NCBI RefSeq assembly: GCF_943193095.1
Contig: NZ_CALPCV010000041.1
Span: 1-12,608, forward strand
Reading direction: 5' to 3'
DNA length: 12,608 nucleotides
Origin: Parasutterella muris
Lineage (GTDB): Bacteria > Pseudomonadota > Gammaproteobacteria > Burkholderiales > Burkholderiaceae_F
Shown here: positions 5,694 to 12,608 of the stretch, in pieces
Numbering within the stretch: the first letter of the stretch is position 1
How the letters are laid out: the number at the start of each line of letters is the position of its first letter
Position numbers and translations under genes: made by a program
The notes under the pieces: generated by a model
What the model was told of the DNA's origin: nothing
What the model saw: the letters and a program-made list of their open reading frames with translations, nothing else
Database searches by the model: none

Positions 5694-7192
5694 TATGCGT
5701 CCTCCGTTTTCGGCCAAAGACCGGACATCCAGCGTCCGATCTCTTCAACCGAGATAGCCTGAGCTTTCACCTGAGGCGATATTTTGCCCTCGCTCATAAC
5801 AACCAGCTCATCGCATATCTCGAATAATTCATCCAATTCTTCACTCACCACCAGTAAAGCGCTGCCGCCGCTTCGCTGCCGAATCAGGGCGTTGCGAATC
5901 AGCGCTGCCGCTCCGGCGTCTACACCCCATGTCGGCTGGTTAAGGACCAGGACCTTGGGATTATGCAGAAGCTCTCGGCCGACAATGTATTTCTGAAGAT
6001 TCCCTCCGGAAAGACTATCTGCCGGAGCCTTGGAACCGCCGCATTTCACCTTGAATTTTTCAATCACCGAGTTTGTAAATCGATGAATCATCTTATTGCG
6101 CATGAAGCCCTTTGCCAAGAAGAGATTGCTTGTGAGAAGCGTGTTGGCTTCAAGACTCATCTCCGGAACCGTCGCTTCTCCAAGCCTTTCCTCAGGAATG
6201 TAGCGAAGCCCGAGCGCGCGTCTGTGCTGAACGCGAAGATCTCCGGCGGCAGAGCCGCAAATCTTCACCGCCTGTTTGGAAAGAAGAACTTCTCCCGAAA
6301 TTGCCTTCATCAAATCACTCTGGCCGTTTCCTGAAATTCCCGCCACACCGACGATCTTGCCGCGCGGAACAGAGATCTTTCCAACTAGCGGATACTGGCT
6401 CTTAAAAGTGACGCGTTCACCGTTAAAGGAAACCTCCAGCCCGGGCAAAGGCTTAATATCCGGTTTCGGAAGGATTTCCGGCAAATCATTTCCGATCATA
6501 AGCTTGGCAAGCTGTTCTTCAGTGTGTTCCTTAGGGTTCACGTTAGCCGCCACTTCGCCGGCGCGAATCACCGTGCAATGATCTGAAAGCTCTCGGATTT
6601 CGTTTAATTTGTGCGTAATAAAAATAATTGAGACGCCCTCGGATGACAATTGTCGGAGCGTCTTAAAAAATGCCTGAAGCGCAAGAGGAGACAATACGGA
6701 CGTGGGTTCGTCCAAGATCAGAAGTTTGGGATTCGTCAGAAGCGCTCTTAAAATCTCAACGCGCTGCCTCTCACCCATCGAGAGGTCATTAACCACCGCA
6801 TTCGGGTCGACCTCAATGCCATAATGAGCGCTCCTTTCGATAATCTCTTTCTCAAGCGCGTCAGGGTCTGTCCCTTTGGGCATGCCAAGAAGAATATTTT
6901 CTTTTGCGGTCAGCGTCTCAAAAAGAACAAAGTGCTGAAACACCATCGCTATGCCGAGTTCTCTGGCATCAGCCGGTGAACGGATCTGCACGGGCTTTCC
7001 GTCAAAGAATATTTCTCCTTCATCCGGAACAACCGAACCGAAAATCACCTTCATCAGGGTACTTTTCCCGGCTCCGTTCTCTCCAAGGATTGCAAGGATT
7101 TCTCCCGGCATGACTTCCAGCGATATCGAATTATTTGCAACCGTGTTTCCGTATCGCTTTGTAATCTTATTCAGTTTTAAACGTGGGGGCAT
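5693..7192 (-). CDS. Nucleoside-type ABC importer, duplicated ATP-binding subunit
   Basis: 499 residues with two ATP-binding domains in tandem, as in RbsA/NupA/YufO proteins. Domain 1: Walker A GENGAGKST (37-45), Q-loop Gln86, signature LSMGE (137-141), Walker B LLILDEP (157-163), switch His194. Domain 2: Walker A replaced by GISGNGQSD without the Lys (286-294), signature LSGGN (394-398), Walker B VLVLNQP (414-420) without the acidic pair. Degeneration of the second site is normal for this group; hydrolysis should occur mainly at one composite site. The ATG at 7192 matches where homologues begin (MPPRL, then KITKRYGN); the frame extends to 7348 but that sequence is not family-like and overlaps the probable promoter. 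The ribosome site is weak (TTGAG). It is the first gene of the operon, energising uptake through the two permeases. Confidence 0.9.
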   Translation of the reverse strand: MPPRLKLNKITKRYGNTVANNSISLEVMPGEILAILGENGAGKSTLMKVIFGSVVPDEGEIFFDGKPVQIRSPADARELGIAMVFQHFVLFETLTAKENILLGMPKGTDPDALEKEIIERSAHYGIEVDPNAVVNDLSMGERQRVEILRALLTNPKLLILDEPTSVLSPLALQAFFKTLRQLSSEGVSIIFITHKLNEIRELSDHCTVIRAGEVAANVNPKEHTEEQLAKLMIGNDLPEILPKPDIKPLPGLEVSFNGERVTFKSQYPLVGKISVPRGKIVGVAGISGNGQSDLMKAISGEVLLSKQAVKICGSAAGDLRVQHRRALGLRYIPEERLGEATVPEMSLEANTLLTSNLFLAKGFMRNKMIHRFTNSVIEKFKVKCGGSKAPADSLSGGNLQKYIVGRELLHNPKVLVLNQPTWGVDAGAAALIRNALIRQRSGGSALLVVSEELDELFEICDELVVMSEGKISPQVKAQAISVEEIGRWMSGLWPKTEDA

Positions 7193-7218
7193 CACGGACT
7201 CAATGGTTAGAGGCAAGA

Positions 7219-7246
7219 ATTTTAACAGAATCAGCCTGTGGTCTAG
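7219..7246 (-). promoter_or_regulatory. Candidate promoter of the nucleoside ABC operon
   Basis: On the minus strand CTAGAC (7246-7241), 16 bp, then TAAAAT (7224-7219), leaving a leader of roughly 20 bases before the ATG at 7192. The -10 is good and the -35 weak. The short leader leaves no room for a purine riboswitch if this is the start. Confidence 0.4.
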
Positions 7247-7402
7247 GCCGATTTCTAAATAATCACTCCTGATCAGAAGCTGACTTTCTACGCTTTGCGC
7301 TCCGGCACAGAATCCAACTCTGACATGAAAAAAAACCGCTCGCTTCACGCATGTTCAAACGAATCTTTTTCGATGAAGCTACAGATCTTTCAGGTATATA
7401 AG

Positions 7403-7432
7403 GACCGGTCCAAACAGCTCTTCGGACCGGTC
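7403..7432 (-). terminator. GC-rich hairpin terminator of the DASS transporter gene
   Basis: GACCGGTCC (7403-7411) and GGACCGGTC (7424-7432) are perfect 9-bp complements around a 12-base loop, starting 22 bases past the transporter stop. The downstream tail on the minus strand, CTTATATACC, is only moderately T-rich. On the plus strand the stem is followed by TCTCTTTT, but no plus-strand gene precedes it. Confidence 0.65.
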
Positions 7433-7454
7433 TCTTTTAGGCATCAGCGGACGA

Positions 7455-8948
7455 TCAAAGGAACAGCATCGTGAAAACGCCGATCACGATTACAGATGCA
7501 ACCGTAATCACCGCGCCGGCCTTCACCATATGCGTGATCTTCATACGCCCTGTAGAGAACACAATCGCGTTAGGCGGTGTTCCGACAGGCATCATGAATG
7601 CGCAGGATGCTGAAAGCGCGGTTACTAAAAGCAGCTGATCCGCAGGCACGCCCATCGGTTCTGACGCGGACGCTAATAGCGGCATCAAAGTCGCTGCCAA
7701 AGCCGTATTGGAAGTAAAGTTACTTGCGATCATCACGAGGAAACTGACGCCGAGAAGAACAATCCACTTCGGCAGGCCCGCAAAAACTGACGCATTGGCA
7801 CTGATAATGTGACCGCACTGCGTAATCGAGAGTCCTGCCGCCATAGAAAGACCGCCGCCAAACAGCAGCAGAACGCCCCAAGGCAAATCCTTCATGTCCG
7901 TCCAAGTAAGAACTGTGCGGTCCTTATTAATCGGGATACAGAACAAAGAAATCGCGCACAGCATCGCAATGCTGGAGTCGGACAAAGAAGAGAATGGTTT
8001 GATACCGCCAAATTCAAGCGGACGAATCATCCCGCCAAACGACCAAAGCAGGATCGCAATCAAAAAGACAAGGAAAACATAGCGTTCCGCTTTACTCATC
8101 GGTCCGAGATTTTGAAGTTCTTCTTTCACCCACTCGGCTCCGCCTTCGATCTCGTTGAGAGACTTGCGGAATAAGACCTTTACCAACAGGAACCAGCAAA
8201 CCGGCAAAAGGACAAGAGTCAGAGGCAGACCAACCTTCATCCAGCTTGCCAATGAAACGGTTTGACTGAAATGCTGTTCCATGAAACGCGCATAAATGCC
8301 GTTAGGCGGAGAACCGATAATTGTCGCCATACCGCCGATAGAAGCACCGTATGCAACAGCAAGCAGCATCGCCACACTGAAATTTTCTTCTTCCTCGTCA
8401 ATCGGGCCGCCTCGTTTCTGCGCACGGACCAGCGAGAGTACCGCCATCGCAATCGGAACCATCATCGCAGCGGTCGCCGTATTGGAAACCCACATCGACA
8501 GAACGCCGCTTGCAACCATAAATCCGCCCACAATCGCATACGCTTTAGTGCCGACGAGCTTGAGCGTTGTCAGCGCAATACGCTTATCCAGATTCCATCG
8601 CTGTACCGCGATGGCAAGAATAAAACCGCCCATGAAAAGGAAGATCGTATTCGAAGCGTACGGCGCCATTGTTTGAGTCGGCGTCGCGATATGAAGCAGC
8701 GGGAAAAGCGGAATCGGCAGCAATGAGGTCACCGGTATCGGAACCGGCTCAAACAGCCACCAAAGCACCATCCATACAACCACAGCCAGACAGGCTTTTG
8801 CTGCTGTCGGAAATACAATCGACGCGCCATGGATATCCGTATAGGTATTAGGCAGTATCCAAAAAACAAACAGCGCGGCAAGAGGCGCCCCTAATAAGAA
8901 AAACTTTTTTACGGCCGGAGGAAAAGAGCCGATTTCTGCTTGAGACAT
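7455..8948 (-). CDS. DASS/SLC13 family sodium:anion symporter (probable dicarboxylate carrier)
   Basis: 497 residues with a polytopic profile. Both Ser-Asn-Thr signatures that form sodium and carboxylate sites in this family are present: SNTATAAMMVP (155-165) and SNTALAATLMP (413-423). The paired proline loops IGSPPNGI (211-218) and VGTPPNAI (455-462), and the family-typical VFPTAAKACLAV near the N-terminus, are also in place. Members import C4-dicarboxylates, citrate or sulfate across the inner membrane driven by sodium; intact carboxylate-type motifs make a di- or tricarboxylate likely, but I cannot assign one. The start at 8948 has AGGAAAG 6-10 bases upstream. It is a single-gene unit, ending in its own terminator before the ABC operon. 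Neighbouring plus-strand gene is divergent, with 131 bp between starts. Confidence 0.9.
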   Translation of the reverse strand: MSQAEIGSFPPAVKKFFLLGAPLAALFVFWILPNTYTDIHGASIVFPTAAKACLAVVVWMVLWWLFEPVPIPVTSLLPIPLFPLLHIATPTQTMAPYASNTIFLFMGGFILAIAVQRWNLDKRIALTTLKLVGTKAYAIVGGFMVASGVLSMWVSNTATAAMMVPIAMAVLSLVRAQKRGGPIDEEEENFSVAMLLAVAYGASIGGMATIIGSPPNGIYARFMEQHFSQTVSLASWMKVGLPLTLVLLPVCWFLLVKVLFRKSLNEIEGGAEWVKEELQNLGPMSKAERYVFLVFLIAILLWSFGGMIRPLEFGGIKPFSSLSDSSIAMLCAISLFCIPINKDRTVLTWTDMKDLPWGVLLLFGGGLSMAAGLSITQCGHIISANASVFAGLPKWIVLLGVSFLVMIASNFTSNTALAATLMPLLASASEPMGVPADQLLLVTALSASCAFMMPVGTPPNAIVFSTGRMKITHMVKAGAVITVASVIVIGVFTMLFL

Positions 8949-9020
8949 GTTGTTCTTTCCTAAAATATCCTTCTAGGTATTAGCCAATGAGCAATATGTT
9001 AGAGAGTTTACAACTGAATA

Positions 9021-9048
9021 TTGCATTTTTTCCTGTGATTACTACAAT
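9021..9048 (+). promoter_or_regulatory. Candidate promoter of the prdX-like gene
   Basis: TTGCAT (9021-9026), 16 bp, TACAAT (9043-9048), placing the transcript start about 25 bases before the ATG at 9080. The -10 is one base from consensus and the -35 is poor. The same 131-bp gap must hold the divergent DASS promoter, which I could not pick out. Confidence 0.3.
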
Positions 9049-9079
9049 CAAATCATCAACTTTCTTCATTTTACTGTTT

Positions 9080-9596
9080 ATGGACCAAGTTATCACCCAA
9101 AGGAACATTAGAACGATATCAAACTATCTCTGTCGGGCAGGGATAGTTTTCGAAGTATTTCACCACGAACCGGTTTTAACGTGTGAAGAAGGAAAAAATT
9201 GCTCAGAACGCCGGAGCGCACTGCTGCAAATCTCTGCTTCTCAGAAACAAGAAGCGATTTTTTCTTTTTGTCATTCCTCCTGATGATCGTTTCAGCGCAA
9301 AAGAAGCTTCTGAGTTTCTCGGATGCGGACATTTATCTTTCGCAGCGGAAGAAGAGCTTGCGGAGCTGCTCGGAACCTTTCGCGGAGCTGTCTGCTTACT
9401 TGGTCTGATCTTTGATAAAGAGCACAAAGTGGAGCTTATCCTCGACGAAAAGATCCTTAACTGCGATTTCATCAATTGCCATCCGTGCACTAATGATCAA
9501 AGCTGGGAAATCTCAATGAAAGAGATCACGGATCATTTACTGCCGAGTTTAGGGTACTCCTACAGAGTCTTTAAAAAATCAGATCCTTTCGCTTAA
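9080..9596 (+). pseudogene. ProXp-ala/PrdX-type Ala-tRNA(Pro) deacylase, frameshifted
   Basis: Two overlapping frames together make one family member. The first (from ATG 9080) gives NYLCRAGIVFEVFHHEPVLTCEEG, the typical helix-strand start of YbaK/ProX editing domains. The second (open from 9183 to 9596) gives AGAHCCKSLLLRNKKRFFLFVIPP, GCGHLSFAAEEELAELLG, and INCHP, the rest of the domain; Lys in CKSLLL matches the catalytic Lys of the family. Both frames read into a run of six A at 9193-9198; removing one A joins them as CEEGKIAQNAGAHCC with normal family spacing. The enzyme hydrolyses alanine mischarged on tRNA-Pro. The shift may be a real mutation, slippage-tolerant, or a sequencing error. 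No clear ribosome site precedes 9080, so the start is uncertain. The last 18 bases overlap the convergent sensor gene. Confidence 0.75.
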
Positions 9597-11012
9597 AACG
9601 TAGATTTCTCGTTTTTCCGAGCCGATATAGGACTGAGATTTAAAGAGCAGGAACTCCTTACCTGTTGCGGTTTCTTTCAGTTTCACGAGATCGCTGCCCG
9701 AGCGTTCGCTGCCTGAATCTTCCAACTCAAATTTTGTTCTCAACAAGCGTTTGAACGAAGTCCCTATATTGATAGAACCGAACTGTTCCACTGCCCTTTC
9801 GCTCGCAAGGCGGATAAATCCGTTGGAGTCCGTGATAACAATCGATTGCGGACTTGACATGATGATCTGCCGCAGGAACTTCGCATCATCACGAGTCAGC
9901 TCTAACTCTCGAGACAGACTCGAGGAAGAATGATCCTTAAGCTCTTTAATTTCGCTCTGATGGCTCTGAACTTTCCCTAAAAGCCGACAAAATGCCTTCT
10001 GAAGCTCTACGAGTTCAATCGGGGTCTGGACTTTTTCGCTTGGGGTAGGTACCGCTCTTCCCTCTCTGACTTGCAGCATAAGGCGCGACACATTATCCGT
10101 CAGCGGCTTACACGCAAATCTTGCCATCATGAAGGAAAAAAGCAGGAGGAATAAGAAGATCAGCAGATTGGTCGCAATTAAAGAAAGCACCATAGTTTCA
10201 CGATCTTCCGCACGTTTGAATATACCAACCACCCAGTCCAATCCTTCGATAGGTGCGATCACCCCGACTAGATTCGAACCGCTCGGACGGTTAACTTTAG
10301 AAACAACTTTAGGCCCTTCTAAATATTTTCGGATCTCTTCTCGAGGCATGATGGCATCCTTGTAATCCGATCTGTCATTTGCGTAAATCGGCATCCCTTT
10401 ACTATCAAGGATCCAAACGACGCAATCCTTCAAACCGAGTCCGGCAACCACCTCATCGTAAAGCGCCCGAAGATTCAGAGCGGACACCGCGTAACCAACA
10501 ACCGTTCCCTTTTCATTCACCGCAGGCGACATGATGTTTACGATCGGACCTGACGCAGCGCCTACCGCCTGAATAACGTCAGAGACGATTGGGAAATCCT
10601 GCCCGTTTACCAGTTTCCAATGTTCCCGCTGAGTATGGTCAACACCAATATTGCTCTCACCCTTCGGATTTCTGGGCGGGTCAAAGGCAACCGTCACTCC
10701 TTCGGGGCTGTCAAAATGCACATTGGAGAAATATGGGAGCGCATCTCTCAGACCAATCAGGATTTTATTGAGACGATAATGATTTTGCTGACCTTCTAAG
10801 GCATAAACATTGGCCGCCATGGTCACAAGACCTTTTGCGGCCAGCACTCTACCCTTAACGTTATTGCTGAGGGCAGAGGCGTCCTCCACAAGCAGCGTAT
10901 TTTCTCTTTCAATCTCCTGTTCAATCATCATGTACTGCGTGTATGTCAGTACAAGCAGCGGCAGCGAAAGTGTGACTGCCATTAAATAGAACAGATATGT
11001 CCGAAAACGCAT
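9579..11012 (-). CDS. Membrane sensor: dCache periplasmic domain, HAMP-like region, PAS; no output domain
   Basis: 477 residues. TM1 about 7-27, periplasmic double-Cache domain about 30-270 (with HFDSPEGVTVAFDPP, REHWKLV, and FPIVSDVIQAVGAASGPIVNIMSPAV followed by GYAVSALNL), TM2 about 274-298, HAMP-like and coiled-coil segment about 300-380, then a PAS domain 381-477 (SSPQSIVITDSNGFIRLASERAVEQFG). The protein stops within a few residues of the PAS core; no kinase, GGDEF, EAL or methyl-accepting domain follows, and the region beyond the stop encodes the convergent prdX-like gene. It is either a truncated receptor or a sensor that works through a partner. dCache domains often bind small organic acids or amino acids, so a link with the nearby dicarboxylate carrier is possible but unproven. 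The ATG at 11012 has only a weak AAGA ribosome site. Confidence 0.8.
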   Translation of the reverse strand: MRFRTYLFYLMAVTLSLPLLVLTYTQYMMIEQEIERENTLLVEDASALSNNVKGRVLAAKGLVTMAANVYALEGQQNHYRLNKILIGLRDALPYFSNVHFDSPEGVTVAFDPPRNPKGESNIGVDHTQREHWKLVNGQDFPIVSDVIQAVGAASGPIVNIMSPAVNEKGTVVGYAVSALNLRALYDEVVAGLGLKDCVVWILDSKGMPIYANDRSDYKDAIMPREEIRKYLEGPKVVSKVNRPSGSNLVGVIAPIEGLDWVVGIFKRAEDRETMVLSLIATNLLIFLFLLLFSFMMARFACKPLTDNVSRLMLQVREGRAVPTPSEKVQTPIELVELQKAFCRLLGKVQSHQSEIKELKDHSSSSLSRELELTRDDAKFLRQIIMSSPQSIVITDSNGFIRLASERAVEQFGSINIGTSFKRLLRTKFELEDSGSERSGSDLVKLKETATGKEFLLFKSQSYIGSEKREIYVLSERI

Positions 11013-11198
11013 TCTTTTTTGATTAAGAAATTAGAAGGAACTCCGGCTATTGTATTTGAATTTATGTTCAAGTAAGCTACTGCGGATTCTTTCCTAAGTC
11101 CAATGCTCGTATTGGGAAATCTATAGATAAATTCGGCTGACGAGGTCACGCTGCCGCCTCATTAGTCGAAAGTGCAGCACACATATATTGAGGAAAAA
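11013..11198. other. Divergent intergenic region with two dyads
   Basis: It separates the sensor (left) and the recombinase (right). It holds CCAAT-GCTCGT-ATTGG (11100-11115) and the longer hairpin described separately, plus TTGAA-N6-TTCAA near 11058. These could be operators or recombinase arm sites; no strong sigma-70 promoter is obvious on either strand. No tRNA gene is present. Confidence 0.4.
11132..11170 (+). promoter_or_regulatory. 14-bp leader hairpin upstream of the integrase gene
   Basis: TTCGGCTGACGAGG (11132-11145) pairs with CCTCATTAGTCGAA (11157-11170), with two G-U pairs and one C-A mismatch around an 11-base loop. The wobble pairs work only in the plus-strand RNA; the minus-strand copy has mismatches there. 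It ends 28 bases before the integrase ATG and has no T tract, so a leader structure is more likely than a terminator. Confidence 0.45.
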
Positions 11199-12398
11199 AT
11201 GTCACACGCGAGCATTGGAAAATTTAAAAAAAGGGAAATTTTCGAACTGACAGACGGTACGCACCGACTCGAGAAGAATCTCTATATTAGAGTACGGGCC
11301 AACGGGAAGTACCGGAATTACTTTTTCAGATATTTGGATCAAAGCGGAAAAGTTAGGGACATGGCTCTTGGAAGCGCCTCCAAAACTCCCATCATCGAAG
11401 TAAAACAAAAAGCATATTTTTTCCGAACACTTCTTTCGGTCGCCGGACAAAATCCGTCTGATGAGCCCAGAAAAAGGCCGCTTTTTAAAGACTACTCCAT
11501 GCAAGTCATTGAGCTGCTTGCCGGAGTCAAACTCTGGAAAAATCCGAGTCAGCTGTCCTCCTGGAAGTCTTCTATAGCCAATTACTGCAATCCTTTTATT
11601 GGGGAAAAATTTGTCGACGAAATCACTAAAAACGACGTTTTAAAAATCCTTCATCCCATATGGATCGAAAAGACAATGACGGCGAGTCGATTAAGGGGAA
11701 GATTAGAGAAAATTTTCAGTTATGCGATTCATGACGGCTTGTATTCCGGAGCAAATCCTGCTTCATGGCGCGGAAATTTAGACATGTTTCTGCCCTCTCC
11801 CAGGAAGTGCTCCGAGCAGAAACATTTTTCATCCCTAAGCTTTAGTGACTTAAGAGCTCTTATTCCGAAGCTGATGGACTCTGAAGCGACGGCAGCAAAA
11901 GCGCTCCTTTTTGGAGTATTGACAGCGACTCGATCCGTAGAATTCACTCAGGCGCACTGGAATGAGATTTCATGGAAAGATCAAGTTTGGATATGTCCGG
12001 CTTCCAGGCGCAAAGACGGGAAACTTGAGCCTTTTCGAGTCCCGCTGTCAAAACAGGCGTGTGCGATTCTAAAAAGTCTGAAGAAAGGTTCTAAAGGCTG
12101 TTTTATATTTTCAGTAGATGGCAAATCACCGATACGGCGGGAGACTCCGCGAAAATTTTTGCGAACTTCACTTGGACTAAGCAGTACCATGCACGGCATG
12201 CGATCTACTTTTAGGGATTGGTGCGCTGAAAATAATATTGATGCGACAACGGCTGAGAAATGTCTCATGCACTCGACCGGCAATGAAACAGTTTCTGCTT
12301 ATCAAAGAAGCGATTTACTTGAACAGCGCCGAGCCATCCTGCAGCAATGGGCTGATGCTCTATTCGAGAGCGAAGAAACAACAGAAAGAAAAAGCTGA
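11199..12398 (+). CDS. P4-type tyrosine recombinase (integrase)
   Basis: 399 residues. An N-terminal DUF4102-like beta domain (about 1-90: LYIRVRANGKYRNYFFRYLDQSGKVRDMALG), a SAM-like core-binding domain (about 95-200), then the catalytic domain. All catalytic residues are present: Arg245 (TATRSVEF), Lys272, His332 and Arg335 (HGMRSTFRDW), His358 and nucleophile Tyr368 (AYQRSD). The protein should therefore be able to cut and join DNA. The frame extends nine codons upstream to 11172, but GAGG followed by six bases before the ATG at 11199 marks the better start. Such enzymes normally sit at the end of an integrated island next to a tRNA or other att site; here one side is a sensor gene and the other a porin-like gene, with no excisionase, phage gene or tRNA in view. 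Island boundary, relic, or dedicated switch are all possible. Confidence 0.88.
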   Translation: MSHASIGKFKKREIFELTDGTHRLEKNLYIRVRANGKYRNYFFRYLDQSGKVRDMALGSASKTPIIEVKQKAYFFRTLLSVAGQNPSDEPRKRPLFKDYSMQVIELLAGVKLWKNPSQLSSWKSSIANYCNPFIGEKFVDEITKNDVLKILHPIWIEKTMTASRLRGRLEKIFSYAIHDGLYSGANPASWRGNLDMFLPSPRKCSEQKHFSSLSFSDLRALIPKLMDSEATAAKALLFGVLTATRSVEFTQAHWNEISWKDQVWICPASRRKDGKLEPFRVPLSKQACAILKSLKKGSKGCFIFSVDGKSPIRRETPRKFLRTSLGLSSTMHGMRSTFRDWCAENNIDATTAEKCLMHSTGNETVSAYQRSDLLEQRRAILQQWADALFESEETTERKS

Positions 12399-12587
12399 TT
12401 TGTTGTAAAACAACAACGAAATATTGATTTACCATATCTTATATCAATTAAAAGTGTCGTGTTTGCGCAAATACAACAGTTTTTGTTGCTCTTGCATCAC
12501 TTTTTTATCACAATGGCGTTGCAGATGATTCTTGCTAGGAATTTGAACTTTCTGCAAGTTTTTAACTTCAATTGGAGTATTTCTCAA
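12399..12587 (+). promoter_or_regulatory. Upstream region of the porin-like gene, rich in dyads
   Basis: It carries the TTGTTGT dyad (12400-12416), ATTGAT...ATCAAT (12423-12448), a perfect 10-bp palindrome TTTGCGCAAA (12462-12471), and CAACA-N5-TGTTG (12474-12488). No single strong promoter stands out. GGAG lies 9 bases before the ATG at 12588. Confidence 0.4.
12400..12416 (+). repeat. TTGTTGT-AAA-ACAACAA dyad after the integrase gene
   Basis: Perfect 7-bp arms with a 3-base loop, two bases after the integrase stop codon. There is no T tract, so it is a weak terminator candidate. Its TGTTGTA part recurs in inverted form as TACAACA at 12472-12478, inside the upstream region of the next gene. 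It could be a recombinase or regulator site. Confidence 0.45.
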
Positions 12588-12608
12588 ATGAAAAAAACAC
12601 TTTTAGCG
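12588..12608 (+). CDS. Start of a probable exported protein, porin-like signal peptide (cut by window edge)
   Basis: Only MKKTLLA is inside the window: Met, two Lys and the beginning of a hydrophobic run, as in a Sec signal peptide. This start is typical of Gram-negative porins, including those of betaproteobacteria. The ribosome site GGAG at 12574-12577 supports it. The identity as a porin is a guess from the first seven residues and the long regulated upstream region; any exported protein is possible. Confidence 0.4.

Noticed and set aside
7237..7243. Sixth TGTGGTC core upstream of the ABC operon
   Set aside because: No CACA half follows at the right distance and the flanks do not match; probably chance.
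7193..7348. N-terminal extension of the ABC ATPase
   Set aside because: The sequence is unlike the family, and a plausible promoter lies within it; homologues start at the MPPRL-like position.
7325..7480. Small plus-strand frame beginning MKKNRSLHA
   Set aside because: It runs through the DASS terminator into the transporter gene and has no ribosome site.
8987..9079. Upstream start for the prdX-like gene at 8987
   Set aside because: The extra residues are hydrophobic and unlike the family, the putative promoter falls inside, and there is no ribosome site.
12423..12448. ATTGAT...ATCAAT as an FNR box
   Set aside because: The half-sites are 14 bp apart, whereas FNR sites have 4 bp between TTGAT and ATCAA.

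Overview
The window looks like chromosomal DNA from a Gram-negative betaproteobacterium, most likely a gut Sutterellaceae-type member of the Burkholderiales. This is inferred from the Burkholderia-like BMP/nucleoside ABC transporter proteins, the lipobox with Asp at +2, a start resembling a porin signal peptide at the right edge, and a middling GC content with AT-rich intergenic DNA. There is no rRNA, tRNA, CRISPR array or clear prophage.

Layout. (1) 1-522, minus: the N-terminal part of an IS1634/IS4-like transposase running off the left edge. (2) About 530-1215: AT-rich DNA without a convincing gene, carrying four copies of a 16-bp motif TGTG-N8-CRCA (two per orientation); a fifth lies at 2419. 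(3) 1216-1752, plus: a UmuD/S24-like protein with an RPGAGRKK N-terminal segment, whose catalytic Lys and cleavage-site residue both appear substituted. (4) 1829-2041, minus: a small Mop-type molybdate-binding protein, convergent with (3) and separated from it by a hairpin terminator. (5) 2504-7192, minus: a four-gene operon for a nucleoside-type ABC importer, in transcription order ATPase, permease, permease, BMP lipoprotein, with 1-bp and 4-bp stop/start overlaps and a terminator containing a UUCG loop. (6) 7455-8948, minus: a DASS/SLC13 sodium:dicarboxylate-type carrier with its own terminator. (7) 9080-9596, plus: a ProXp-ala/PrdX-type tRNA-editing deacylase gene, apparently frameshifted at a run of six A. 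(8) 9579-11012, minus: a membrane dCache-HAMP-PAS sensor with no output domain, whose 3' end overlaps (7). (9) 11199-12398, plus: an intact P4-type tyrosine recombinase without visible phage neighbours. (10) 12588 to the right edge: the first seven codons of a likely exported protein.

How the genes fit together. The middle is nutrient uptake: a nucleoside importer beside a dicarboxylate carrier, with a periplasm-sensing membrane protein close by that might respond to a related metabolite (inference only). The flanks carry signs of mobility: an IS at the left, dispersed repeats around the UmuD-like/mop pair, and a solitary integrase next to an outer-membrane-type gene at the right. I see no clearly new multi-gene system. 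The items most worth a second look are the apparently non-cleaving orphan UmuD-like protein, the TGTG-N8-CACA motif family, the sensor without an output domain, the frameshifted editing gene, and the lone integrase beside dyad-rich DNA upstream of the porin-like gene.
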